Shown: in pieces, positions 10,616-22,004 of the stretch
Position numbering within the stretch: the first letter of the stretch is position 1
How the letters are laid out: the number at the start of each line of letters is the position of its first letter
Assembly: GCA_030686995.1 (NCBI GenBank)
Contig: CM060693.1
Location: 122,439,228-122,503,227, forward strand
Reading direction: 5' to 3'
DNA from: Artemisia argyi
Lineage: Eukaryota; Streptophyta; Magnoliopsida; Asterales; Asteraceae
Length of the DNA stretch: 64,000 nucleotides
Translations under genes and position numbers: made by a program
Notes under the pieces: model-generated
Told to the model about the DNA's origin: nothing
Seen by the model: only the letters and a program-made list of their open reading frames with translations
The model's database searches: none

Positions 10616-12182
10616 CCACCACAGTGGGCCCCACTCCTCAAATCTTGTACCATTGAACCCCCCTCCTACCAGGCTTGAACCCTTGACCAATAGTTTGACC
10701 TAGCACCCAGTGGACCCCACTTAGATTTGCCATTGAAAGTTGTCCCTAATCTGTCTCAGATTCCTAAAAGCCAAGTGCTTATTTGAGCTTATTGGCTTAT
10801 CCAGTGTACCTCACTAGCATTTTATGGCTTAAACAAGTTTCCTAAACTTATTTAGATCTGAATTAGTCATAGTGGGTCCCACACAAGCTCAATAGAGCTT
10901 ATTTGCTTAGTTGGTCAACTGTTTTGGTTAGTAGCTTATATCTAGCTTATTTTTAAGTTATAGAAATATTGTTTTCACAAAAGTTAGTTATATTTAGGTA
11001 TAATATAGGCTGGAAAAAGAAAAATCAAGAAAAGACAACATAAAAATAAGTGATAGTTTCTATTTAATTTAATTTAATTTTAATTTTCATTTTTACATTT
11101 TAATTAAGTAATTTGTGTTTTTATATTTTTATTAATTTCCTTTTAAGTTAAAGTAATTTTCATAATTTTCTCAGATTTTTGTTTTGTCATTTAGTATTTA
11201 TTATAATTAATATTAGTTTATTTAGTAATTAATCAATAAATAAGTTTTAAATAGCATAAATAGTTTTTATAAAGCAACACATATATTTTATATTTTTCAT
11301 AGCTTTTATAAGTCATAATATAATTTTAGTAATTTTTATAGAATTTTTACTGTTCATTTAATAGTTTTTATAATTTAAATAGTTTAAATAGATATTAATT
11401 AATAAATAGAATAATAATTAGTAAACTAGTTTAAAAATATATAAAATAAAGTTTTTATAATTTTTTAGGATTCCTGTGATGGTTAATTAGATTTACAAAA
11501 ATCTTCTTAATTATCTAAGTCTTTTTAGTATTTATAATAATTTAAATCATATAAATAGTTAATTAATAATTAAATAGTTAATAATTAATAATAATTAGAT
11601 AAATAGTATTAAAAGTATAATTTTATTTTTAAAATAAGTTTTATAATATTTTAGACTTTTACAAAGTTTAATTTCATTTTTCTAAGACTTATTTTACATT
11701 TTATTAATTATTAGTGTATTATTAAATAAGTAATAATAGTTATTAAATAATAATAAGTAATTAAATAGTTAGTAATTTATAAATTAAATATTTTAAGTTT
11801 ATTTAATTTGCATTTAAGCCCCTAAGGTTTGCAAATTAATACTTTAGTTAAATTTGTTTTTGTTTCGTACGTTTACGTAGAATTAAATTAAACGTACGCG
11901 TTAAACGTTTTTAAATATCTAGCTTTTACGTAATCATTCTAAATAGTTTATTTAAGTTATAAAACCCTAGTGTAATCACACACACACCTTTATTCATATC
12001 CCTGTTCACATTCACTCAATCACAAATTCGTTTATAATAAAATATCGCACACCTCGTTGGGACATTACGACCCGGGAAAACACTGTATTTCACGGAAGCA
12101 TTTGCCTTGATCAGTTTGACTTTTATACTTGACCATTCACAAGTGGTTGACCAATAATTGTCTGACCGTTTGAGGCGAATCA

Positions 12183-12558
12183 CTTGTCCTCAAGCAAATG
12201 CGCTTTTATTCTAATCAAAATACAAGTTAGGGGTCATTTAACACTAATATAAAAGTAATTACAACAAATAATTGTTCCACTAAAGACCAAAGACAAGCAC
12301 GGAGGTCATATACTAGCACCCCACAAATAGTGTTTAGATACTCACATCTCTCGGGTGTAATAAAGTATAAATTACAATATGGAAACGGAAGATATCTCTC
12401 ACTACCTGTCATAACAAAATAGATTACCATAGGCTTGGGAAAGGATCAAACCTCCACCACATGGGATAAGCACCTAGGATAAACTATCAAAGAGGTCTTT
12501 TAAATGGTTGTAACGTTAGGTGTAGGGATATGAAATACACGGTTTTGTTGGATAAAGG
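12183..12558 (-). other. Element B internal 3' remnant, left segment
   Basis: This noncoding stretch matches the 3' internal regions of elements C (about 25343-25720), D and F. It starts inside the CAAGCAAAT arm of the polypurine-adjacent hairpin, so the left breakpoint is near 12183. No supported gene is present. Confidence 0.7.
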
Positions 12559-12563
12559 CAGTC

Positions 12564-12870
12564 TGTTAGCCTCGCTCTTTTATAAAGATAACATCACATA
12601 CGTGAAATGGACTAGATATGTAGCAAGTTGTGCCATTAGGGACTACTTATGTTAACTTGGCAAACTTGTAATGTGTAGAGCCTATAAATACCCCTCATGA
12701 CTCTCCATGAGGGGTGTGGGAAATTGTGTATCTTTACTTTCATCTTAATATACTTCCATTTTCTCCACCCTCTCTCTACTTTCTCTCTCTAAAACTAAAT
12801 ATGGAGTTTATCTTTAATCATCAACCTCGACCTCCCGAATCACATAAATCATCTATATTTCGGTCCTACA
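12564..12870 (+). repeat. 5' LTR of element I
   Basis: The LTR starts TGTTAGCCTC and ends GGTCCTACA, with a TATAAATA box at 12683-12690. Confidence 0.9.
12683..12715 (+). promoter_or_regulatory. TATA box and adjoining 10-bp hairpin in element I LTR
   Basis: TATAAATA (12683-12690) runs straight into a perfect stem ACCCCTCATG/CATGAGGGGT (12690-12699, 12706-12715) with loop ACTCTC. The 3' LTR keeps it at 15556-15581. The hairpin would lie at or just before the transcription start. Confidence 0.7.
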
Positions 12871-12871
12871 A

Positions 12872-12890
12872 TTGGCATCAGAGCTACGGT
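12872..12890 (+). promoter_or_regulatory. Primer-binding site of element I
   Basis: TTGGCATCAGAGC directly follows the LTR. It differs by one base from the usual copia primer site TGGTATCAGAGC, complementary to initiator tRNA-Met. Confidence 0.8.
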
Positions 12891-13257
12891 GTTGATTTGT
12901 GTGGTTCGTTTTATGTGTTTGAAGCTGTTTTTACCATTTTTTTCGGACCTGAAATTTTTTTTTTGAATCCGGATTTTTTTTTCCTTTTCTTATTGGCAAA
13001 ACAGTTTTCTAAACAATCATATGTATCCAATGGTCATCAGTCTTGCGCTATATCACAGTTTTCAAAAACTGTTTTGTGTCAATTCATTTGTCCAAACAGC
13101 TTTTGTACTATACATTTTAATGACTTTTGTACCAATACCGTGAATCGTGGTCATAACATGGTCTCAAAAGCTGGAAACACATGGTCGGAAACACATCGGA
13201 ATACTCATCGGAATCTGGGTTATCATCGCCGGAAAAATCGGATCTCTTGTATAAGAA

Positions 13258-13549
13258 ATCTCGATGTGTACTGTTTTTCGAGAACTATAGTGGTTTTCGA
13301 GAACACTTTACCATGTTTTCTCGATAACCAAGTTCTCGATATATTTAAGTTTTGATAATACAAGTTCTCGACAATTATGAGGTTATCGAAAATTCAGATT
13401 CTCGACAAAGTTTTCGACAAAATTTTCTCGATAAAAGATTCCAAGCTTCGCAAACACAAGAAATACAATGTTTCGATTTTTTTTTTATAAAAACTTTCGA
13501 AATCACATTAGAGCAAACTTTCGAAATCTTTAGTAAAATTTCGAGAAGA
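13258..13549 (+). repeat. TCGA-centred motif array in the leader of element I
   Basis: About 14 copies of TTCTCGAYAA or TTTCGARAA-like motifs occur within 290 bp, far above the chance rate for TCGA. They lie between the primer site and the middle of the element, the same relative place as the GCCGAGTT array in element E. Confidence 0.7.
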
Positions 13550-14445
13550 TGGAGTTAGACCATGACCAAAACCTTTATACCGACTCTACATAGACCTCAT
13601 AGTCATCATCAGTCCATCAATCTATCTACAAATCCAAACTCAGCCTCGTACACACAACACATCGACACACAACAACAAATCTTACCCGAGACCATATAAT
13701 GATCTTGAAGCCTTCCAATTGCTCTCTTGATTCTTATATCATGGAAAATAATAATACAGGTAAGGGTATGAGTTTGTTAGGATTAAAGATGTATCGATGA
13801 AGATGAGACCGATTTATTGTTTGATTAGTTGTGATGGAGAAGAGATTAGATTTGATTGTGGTGAGATGAATCTGATATTAAAAGTTTTTGTTGGTGTTGA
13901 CTGTGTTGGGAGAGAAAAAGATACAGATGGGGCGCTCATATTACAGATGTGTGTTTAGGTCACAAGAGTTATGATATAACTTAAGGGTTATCACACTGAG
14001 TATACACGGTTATTGGATCAGATATGTGGGCTCCCTTAATTGGACTTAATCATGTATATCAACGAAAAGATGGGCTATTGGATCATAACTGAAGGACTAG
14101 CGCATACATGGAATTCTCAAAGTTATAATCCAAAAGTGTATTTATTAAATAAACTTTTGGATACAACTTTATGATAATATTCGGTACAAGTTCAGTACAA
14201 GAGTGGTATTTTGGATTATAATTTTTCACGGGGATACATTATTCACGGCTAGAATTGTTATGGTTTGACAAGAAAATGACTACGGAGTTCGTGTACGGTA
14301 TTATTAATTTGACTTTGAAGTGGCATTTCATCAAGTGTACTTATTTATCTCAAAGTCTAGGGGTGGTTGGATGCACGACTTTTGAAGATAACTTGTCTGT
14401 GCAAAGTAAAAAATTCAGTCTTGACAATCTAGTTATTACTGATGT

Positions 14446-14592
14446 AAGGAGTTACGTTGTAGTGCTCACAGTATAGCTATCACTTAAAGGAGTTACGTTG
14501 TAGTACTCAGTGTCACACGATGTAGTGGATTGTTCAAGCGGCGAATATTTCGTGCAACCTCATTACTTAAAGGAGTTACATTGTAGTGCTCA
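14446..14592 (+). repeat. Three copies of a 23-base repeat in element I
   Basis: AAGGAGTTACGTTGTAGTGC-type units start at 14446, 14487 and 14570, each followed by CTCA, with one or two differences between copies. Confidence 0.75.
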
Positions 14593-15429
14593 GTATAGGT
14601 ATTAAGTCACATCTATCGTACAAGCATTAAGTCACAAGATGGGATGATTACTTCTTTTTCAAGCTGGTCATATCGGGCAGTCTCCATATGTGGTCATTAC
14701 TAGTAGCCGATGAATTCAAAGGAGGTTCGTTTAAAGGTTGATTTGAGAGAATAGTATTGAGAGTATATTTTTGCGACATATACTCACAAATTATGCTTAC
14801 ACGGTCTATCTATATTGCATCAGAAGTGTAAAGTACGGGTAATTTTGGCATGTACACACAATAGTATGATGATTTCGATACATCGCAACCATCAGGAGGG
14901 AGAAGAACATGCCAAAAGAAGTTGTGTTTCATCTCTAGTACGTTGGATTGTTCGAGGGAATTGTGCTTTCACTGAAACCGAAGAAGTACTAATGATGCGT
15001 ACATCGGAGCGTATTACCAACCTTCTGTGCAATGTTATGTGAGTTATATTGTCATGATGCTCCCTGAACGACAACCATGTGCCTACACTTATGAATCTAC
15101 TTTATCCGCTGCGTGATGAAAAGAGAGTTTTCGGTTCAGGAGGGAGCAGGAAAAAGAATAAAGGCTCACTAATTAGGAGGGAGTAATAACCTAACTAGAC
15201 CGTTACAGTTGAAGTTCAGAGCTACAAAGATCTGTGCAGTCAGTGCCAAAGATCAAATACGCCGAGTTCGTCGGAAGAGAGAACTTCAAGTCTGCCTCAG
15301 TATCTAGACTACAGAGACTCTGCGCTTCAACAACGTCAACATAGTTTACTATTGTTGTAATTTTACATTTTAATGTATTTATAGGTCTCATTGTAACCAT
15401 TCACGTGTGACGATATCTTGGAGGGAGAT

Positions 15430-15736
15430 TGTTAGCCTCGCTCTTTTATAAAGATAACGTCACATACGTGAAATGGACTAGATATGTAGCAAGTTGTGCC
15501 ATTAGGGACTACTTATGTTAACTTGGCAAACTTGTAATGTGTAGAGCCTATAAATACCCCTCATGACTCTCCATGAGGGGTGTGGGAAATTGTGTAATTG
15601 TTCTTTCCTTTTAATACATTCCATTTTCTTCACCCTCTCTCTACTTTCTCTCTCTAAAACTAAATATGGAGTTCATCTTTAATCATCAACCTAGACCTCC
15701 CGAATCACATAAAAATCATTACTTTTCGGTCCTACA
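15430..15736 (+). repeat. 3' LTR of element I
   Basis: It has the same length and ends as the 5' LTR, is preceded by the polypurine tract ending at 15429, and is followed by CAGTC. Confidence 0.9.
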
Positions 15737-15741
15737 CAGTC

Positions 15742-15921
15742 TTTACTGGTGGCGAGATAACAATCTTGGTTAATTACATGTACAATATGGCGTTGCTAAG
15801 CCAAGACTAGACTCGACTTAAGCTAATAAATGAAAAATAACAAAAATATAAAATAAACATAGAATGAAACGAGATGGTAGTCCGTATGTTTTTTCTCTTT
15901 TTCTTTTTCTTGATTTTTTCG

Positions 15922-15954
<33 letters not shown>

Positions 15955-17799
15955 ATACACTCTTACCCTACCATCCAAAATAATACATCATAGGGGATGG
16001 AAATTCCGCTTACACTTGAATTTTTACATACTTTACAATAAACTAATCTAATGACTCGAATTAAGAAAATCAAAACACCTGGAGTACTTTTAAGATTAAC
16101 GTACATATGGGGGGGGGGGTAATAATATGATGTTCTTCCCCATTACTTCATAAATAAGTACTTTACCCATGAGTCCCAATCATCCCAAAACAATATGTAC
16201 AAGGATATGACTCGACTTAGCAACCATGTAATCAATTAGATAGTTAACTTAGGGTTTAACAAATAACAATAATGCACTAAAAATGAGCGTATACACGGAA
16301 GGCTAAGGCGATTTGGTTGTACATTTAAGTGGGGTGTAACAAATTCTTCCTTTAAGTAAGATGCTTAAAGTTAGAAATGAAAAGATAGGCTCGGAGGGGT
16401 GTACTAGGGGTTTCGTGTACTAAAAATGAGTACAACGCTAAGGGTGTGGGAAAAATTAGTTGACTTAACTAGCCAAGTAATATGACTTAAATGGTCAAGT
16501 AATTATAATACGGGTTTAACAAAAGGGTGATCCTAATGCCTCTTATCATGTAGTAAATCCTACTACACGAATGTAGTCTCACTAGCAGTCTCGGGATGCA
16601 TCACTAACGCAAGTTCTAGAATCTAAATGCTACCGGTACACTCATAAGCACTAATAGTAAATGCTTTTCCTATCAAATCTAAAGGCGAACCTCACATATT
16701 TGGGTGGACATTTTTTTCTGAATATACGGTTATGTGCTAGTCATACAATCTCCTATCCATGAGACGCTTGCTATGGCTAAAGTTTTACTCCTAAATGTTG
16801 TAAAGAATTTTAAATTTGGCGCTAAAATTACACTAACAAGTATTTCTCATAGTTTTATTACACATCTACTATCAAACAAACAAACTCAAGCGAAAGTGTA
16901 TCTGTAAGGTATCATCATTTTACCCTCCCCTTACACTTAGGATGAACATTGTCCCCAATGTTCAAGTAAAGAATGTAAAAGTTAAATGAGTAAAACGAAT
17001 GAATCAAATACTCCCCTGATTCGCTCGGTATGGATAATAAGGTGGCCAGGTTAGATCTTCCTCCAAGAAAATGAACAATCAAAGCTTCCCTTCCAGAATA
17101 TAAATCATCTTCTTGTCATACATAACCTGTAAATCCTGAGAAAACAAACAAGACAACCTCGCATAAAATCGGCGGCAATCTATATAAGTTACTAAATCCT
17201 AGAAAACAAAATAAGATATAATGCTTGTGGAATGAAATTTGCAGATTTCCTGGAGATTATAAAACTTAATAATTCAACAAAAACTTTAAAACTCCGTTAG
17301 AAAAACAAAACTGGTAAAATTTCCAGATTTTTACACGTGACGCCGTCAAGAGTAATCTCGTGACGCCGTCAGAAGCGATCTGCAGAAATTCTTATGTTAA
17401 GTTTCCGGAAAATTTCTGGAAAAACTTGGTACTACTTCCTGGAAAATCTTGCAAAACTTCATTATGACTCAATACAAGCATTTGACTCTAATAAATACGA
17501 ATATACATGTTCATATAATATTGTGGAGAATCATGATCGGTTTGTTTCTTAAAAACATATTTGGGGTTTCCCCTTACACTTATCTTTTGCAAAAATACTT
17601 TTAGGTGGAGTTAAGACTAGGCCAAAACAACAAAGTAAAGTATTTCCACTTTTTAGTTTAGAAACATGATCTACCAACAATAAAAATAAAACATGCATAC
17701 GGAAACAAATAACAAACAAACAAAATAAAATCACACAAAGCATGGGTTACCTCCCAAGAAGCGCTTGTTTTTGTTCGAGTCACGAGCCTGACTCTACCG
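15742..17799 (-). other. Element B internal 3' noncoding region, right segment
   Basis: This matches the 3' region of C (25720-27812), D and F. It includes a poly-T run (about 15925-15951), a GAACATTG/CAATGTTC hairpin with a CCCC-type loop complement (16944-16963, minus-strand loop GGGA), the reverse AGTGTAAGGGG motif (about 16927-16938), and two TGACGCCGTCA palindromes (about 17339-17376). No coding frame is supported. Confidence 0.7.
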
Positions 17800-18765
17800 T
17801 TATTTAATGGAAATAGGGGAGGTTTTCCCTACACTTTGAATTAAGTACGGGTGGAAGTAGCGATACAAATCCTTAGGGTGGAAATATGCCACGTGAGGAA
17901 AGTGTGGTGGATGAATTATATGCTCAAAGGGGTGTGCTCCTATCATTATAACCTTACCAAATTCAATCGGGTTAATGGGTGGATTAAGATTTTCTCCTAG
18001 AAAGGGATCATTTTCTATCAACTTCAAGAGACTACTAGTTGGGGATCCATCTTGACCTAATAAACCCGGTTTAAACCCATAATGTGTCTTGTGATCAATC
18101 ATGAATGGGTGATGTAAGCATGTAAGGTCATTTTCCACTCCTATATTGGTTTCCTCTCTACAAGGCTTAGAGTCCACTACCTTCATCGTAAAACTACCTG
18201 TACTATATGGTTTGATGGGTGGATCGGGACCTATTTCAATTCCTAAATTTTCATCCAAGGATGGAAGATTAGGCAACGGTTTTGGTTAAGGCTCCGGCTC
18301 ATCAAAACTAGGAACTTCCCTAGAACTAAGAGTAAGGTTATCATTATAAGTACTCAAACCTATATCCTCTAGTTGTGTTTGGTTCAAGGGCTCTACCTCT
18401 ATTGGGGTTCCTTTAGTCTCTTCTACTTCTTCCGGGTAAGTCACGGGCGGTGTGTATGCCTCAAATGATGGTAGGACTTGTGGGGTACTTAGCGGGCTTG
18501 GGTTTTCTACTATCTATTCCATCACATCAATATCACCTATCTGTTCATCTTGTATTGTGGTAGTGCCTAACCATGACATGCAACTAGGTGGCTCGACACT
18601 AATCTTTTTATCCCCAAGCAAACTTTTCGATTGAGCCTTCCATATTGAAAATAGGTCTACACTTACGTTTTTTGGGTCCCATGTTCCACTTCTGTATTGG
18701 GCGTGAATCTTAAAGTTTTCCCACGCGTCTTTAATATCATATTCCCAAAACTCCCCATCTGTTAC
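17800..18765 (-). pseudogene. Element B gag, C-terminal part, two nonsense codons
   Basis: On the minus strand the frame continues from 18765 (where element D split it) to the stop at 17800. It matches element C residue by residue over a proline/acidic-rich region and a block around HYGFKPGLL and GAHPFEHIIHPP, whose function I do not know. Two in-frame stops break it: TAG at 18514-18516 and TAA at 18286-18288, the latter probably CAA to TAA. The reading frame is otherwise kept. The upstream half lies at 23424-23714 on the other side of D. Confidence 0.75.
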
Positions 18766-20168
18766 TGATGAGGCGAAAAATTTTAAGGGGTCATTTAAGC
18801 CCAAAATTGAATTTATTTGATCAAATATTACCCTAAATCGTTCCTTTTGTGATTTTAGGTAATTTGGGAGTGAAATCTGGAAAAGGAAGCAATTCGGACG
18901 TTTTTGGAGCATAAAAGTGAAGAAAACGCCAAAGTCTTAATTTTCCTTGCTGGGAACAGTAGGTGACGGCGTCAAGAGTAAAATCCTGACGACGTCAAGA
19001 GTAATTTTCATGACGACCCAGTACAGAAATGAAGGCGTCACAAGGTAGAGCGTCAAGAGTAAAATACGTGACGGCCTGGAAAAAGTTATAACGTGACGGC
19101 GTCAGAAGTAGATCAAGGCAGTCCGAGAATTCTTTTGGCGGCGAGATGACGGCGTCACCAATTTGGTCTAGACGTCGTCAGCCTCAATTTTCTATATATA
19201 GTTTTCTAATTTTCATTCATAAAAAAAGAGAAGTTTTGGAGAAACCCCAAGGCCGAACTTAGTACGAACTTTACAGGTTTTTCAAGGGTTTTCAGCCCTT
19301 GAACCCTTTCATGTGTAATTGAGATAAGTGTTCTTTTAATTCAATCAATATGTCTATGTGTTGGTTGTCTATATCTTGTTCTTGTCTTAATTCCATCATG
19401 CTAGGCTAGATCTATCTTGTCTTTGCTTAGATCTAATAAAACCTAGATGTTAATTATGTGTTGATTACTTGTTTATGGTTGTATTGGATGAATGATTTCG
19501 ATGTTAGGCTTAAGAAAACTGGCAGATCTCCAATTGGTAACATGCTTGAACGTCTTAGGAAACATGAACCGACGTGCACTAGGTTTTATTGGTTGTATTT
19601 AATGCATGAGTAAATTCTAATGATCCCATGTTAGGAGCTTCTTAGCCGGCTTGACATAGGAGTGAAGTAGGCACTCATAGGATTGGGGAATTAAGTGCGC
19701 CACCCCATGAATGGTATTAAGGAATACAATCCGTCATCCACGCAACTATAACAAGTAATTAACGTGTAAAAGATATCTAGGGAGTAGTGAAATCTAAGTA
19801 AACACAACTTCTCCACTTATTGCTCACAACCTTAGTTAATTTAGTTTATTTTCATTTCTAATATTTTATTTTGATTGCATCTTTAGTATTGGGTTAGTTG
19901 ATTAGCAACTAATTCCGCCCAAATCCTTCAAACCCGAAATTTTTACTTGCTTTCTAAAAAAAATATAAAAATACAAAAATAATCATCCCTCATCTTTAGA
20001 ACTAGTATTTAGGTTTTCTAATCCTAGCGACATTATTCCTAGCTGAACGATCAATCCCCCGGTACTTGTCACTATACTATACTACAACGATCAGGTACAC
20101 TGCTTGGTGGGGGTTGTAAGCTTCTCAAGATCCCTTGAGAGGTAAAGCCTGGTGCGATTCCCACGTAT
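18766..20168 (+). repeat. 5' LTR of element D
   Basis: It starts TGATGAGGCG and ends CCACGTAT, two bases short of the normal CCACGTATCA end. About 8 bases are missing after GGCGAAAAA compared with the 3' LTR. Confidence 0.88.
18960..19201 (+). promoter_or_regulatory. TGACGNCGTCA array and TATA box, D 5' LTR
   Basis: Perfect or near-perfect TGACGGCGTCA palindromes, several extended by AGAGTAA, cluster over about 220 bp before CTATATATAG (19192-19201). TGACG is the known half-site of TGA-class bZIP factors; binding here is inference. Confidence 0.6.
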
Positions 20169-20253
20169 GACAAGAAGATGATTTATATGCAAGGTTGTCT
20201 TGTCTATTTTCTCAGGATTCACAGGTTATGTATGACAAGAAGATGATTTATAT
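20165..20253 (+). repeat. 24-bp direct repeat at the D deletion junction
   Basis: GTATGACAAGAAGATG and the next 8 bases occur identically at 20165-20188 and 20230-20253. The first copy overlaps the LTR end; relatives C and F have only one. Confidence 0.75.
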
Positions 20254-22004
20254 TCTGGAAGGGAAGCTTTGATTGTTCATTTTCTTGGAGGAAGATTTAA
20301 CCTGGCTACCTTATTATCCATACCGAGCGAATCAGGTGAGTATTTGATTTCATTCTTTTTGCTTTTTCACTTTTACATTCTTTACTTGAACATTGGGGAC
20401 AATGTTCATCTTAAGTGTAAGGGGAGGGTAAAATGATGATACCTTACATGTACACTTTCGCTTGAGTTTGTATTGTTTAATGGTAGATGTGTAATAAAAC
20501 TATGAGAAATACTTGTTAGTGCAATTTTAGCGGCAAATTTAAATTTTTTTACAACATTTAGGAGTGAAACTTTAGCCATAGCAAGCGTCTCATGGATAGG
20601 AGATTGTATGACTAGCACATAACCGTACTTTCAGAAAAATTTTCCACCCAAATATGTAAGGTTCGCCTTTAGATTTGATAGGAAAAGCATTTACTATTAG
20701 TGCTTATGAGTGTACCGGTAGCATTTAGATTCTAGAACTTGTGTTAGTGATGCATCCCGAGACCGCTAGTGAGACTACATTCGTGTAGTAGGATTTACTA
20801 CATGATAAGAGGCATTAGGATCACCCTTGTGTTAAACCCGTATCATAATTTCTTGACCATTTAAGTCATATTACTTGGCTAGTTAAGTCAACTAATTTTT
20901 CCCACACCCTTAGCGTTGTACTCATTTTTAGTACACGAAACCCCTAGTACACCCCTCCGAGCCTATCTTTTCATTTCTAACTTTAAGCATCTTACTTAAA
21001 GGAAGAATTTGTTACACCCCACTTAAATGTACACCCAAATCGCCTTAGCCTTCCGTGTATGCGCTCATCTTTAGTGCATTATTGTTGTTTGTTAAACCCT
21101 AAGTTATCTATCTAATTGATTACATGGTTACTAAGTCGAGTCATATCCTTGTACATATTGTTTTGGGACGATTGGGACTCATGGGTAAGTACTTATTTTA
21201 TGGAGTAATGGGGAAGAACATCATATATTACCCCATATGTGCGTTAATCTTAAAAGTGCTCCAAGTGTTTTGATTATCTTAATTCGAGTCATTAGATTAG
21301 TTTATTGTAAAGTATGTAAAAATTCAAGTGTAAGGGAAATTTTCATTCCCTATGATGTATTATTTTGGATGGTAGGGTAAGAGTGTATGCAAAAAAAAAA
21401 AAAAAATCGAGGAAAAAGAAAGAAAAAAAAATAGAAAAAGAAAAAGAGAAAAAACATACGGACTACCATCCCTTTTCATTCTATGTTCATTTTATGTTTT
21501 TGTTGTTTTTCATTTATTAGCTTAAGTCGAGTCTAGTCTTGGCTTAGCAACGCCATATTGTACATGTAATTAACCAAGATTGTTAACTCGCCACCAGTAA
21601 AACTTCCTTTATCCAACAAAACCGTGTATTTCATATCCCTACACCTAATGTTACAACCCTTTAAAAGACCTCTTTGATAGTTTATCCTAGGTGCTTACGC
21701 CATGTGGTGGAGGTTTGATCCTTTCCCAAGCCTATGGTAATCTATTTTGCTATGACAGGTAGTGAGAGATATCTTCCGTTTCCATATTGTAATTTATACT
21801 TTATTACACCCTAGAGATGTGAGTATCTAAACACTATTTGTGAGGTGCTAGTGTATGACCTCCGTGCTTGTCTTTGGTCTTTAGTGGAACGATTATTTGT
21901 TGTAATTACTTTTATATTAGTGTTAAATGACCCCTAACTTGTATTTTGAGTAGAATAAAAGCGCATTTGCTTGAGGACAAGCAAATCTCAAGTGTAAGGG
22001 TATA
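20169..22004 (+). other. Element D interior, noncoding
   Basis: Only the 3' internal region of the family remains. It has the GAACATTG/CAATGTTC hairpin with loop GGGA (20388-20407) followed by AGTGTAAGGGG (20414-20424), a poly-A run near 21391, and the final hairpin before the LTR. A 70-codon antisense frame (20406-20618) also occurs in element C but with many amino-acid changes, so I do not call it a gene. Confidence 0.65.
21965..22004 (+). promoter_or_regulatory. Hairpin and polypurine tract of element D
   Basis: A perfect 9-bp stem ATTTGCTTG/CAAGCAAAT (21965-21973, 21978-21986) with loop AGGA is followed by AGTGTAAGGG (21991-22000), TATA and the LTR start at 22005. Confidence 0.75.

Larger units (their letters stand above)
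8507..12171 (+). repeat. Second diverged LTR-like copy (copy 2), no coding content
   Basis: It parallels 5100-8498 landmark for landmark: the GGTCC array, GGCGCGAAAA (about 9131), GCATGGAGCA (about 9629), a CCTTGACAG hairpin (10203), CTGCAGGGCA (10546), a TAATTAA-rich tract (about 11040-11800), CGTACG (about 11900) and a shared end motif TGACSGTTT (8491 and 12163). About the first 150 bp of copy 1 have no visible counterpart. It could be a solo LTR or 3' LTR of a relative, or a tandem LTR left by recombination. No primer-site sequence follows it; the next recognisable DNA is the truncated end of element B. Confidence 0.6.
12891..15429 (+). other. Element I interior without recognisable gene
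   Basis: An open stretch of 213 codons (12714-13355) starts within the LTR and has no domain I recognise; it is probably chance. The interior holds a TCGA-rich array near the 5' end and three copies of a 23-base repeat in the middle. No protease, integrase or polymerase motif is visible in any frame. Confidence 0.6.
12564..15736 (+). mobile_element. Non-autonomous copia-like element I
   Basis: Two 307-bp LTRs (12564-12870 and 15430-15736) start TGTTAG and end CCTACA. CAGTC flanks both sides (12559-12563 and 15737-15741). A primer site resembling the initiator-Met complement follows the 5' LTR, and a purine tract, GGAGGGAGAT, precedes the 3' LTR. The 2.5-kb interior contains no recognisable gag or pol. 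The LTR pair shows about 15 differences by eye, so the insertion is moderately old. LTR ends resemble those of element E (both end CGGTCCTACA), suggesting related families. Confidence 0.88.

Noticed and set aside
12714..13355. 213-codon frame in element I
   Set aside because: It begins inside the LTR, crosses the primer site and leader array, and has no recognisable domain; low-complexity Phe-rich stretches explain it.
20406..20618. 70-codon antisense frame also seen in element C (26744-26956)
   Set aside because: The two copies differ at many residues although their DNA is close, and the B copy is frameshifted, so there is no sign of protein selection.
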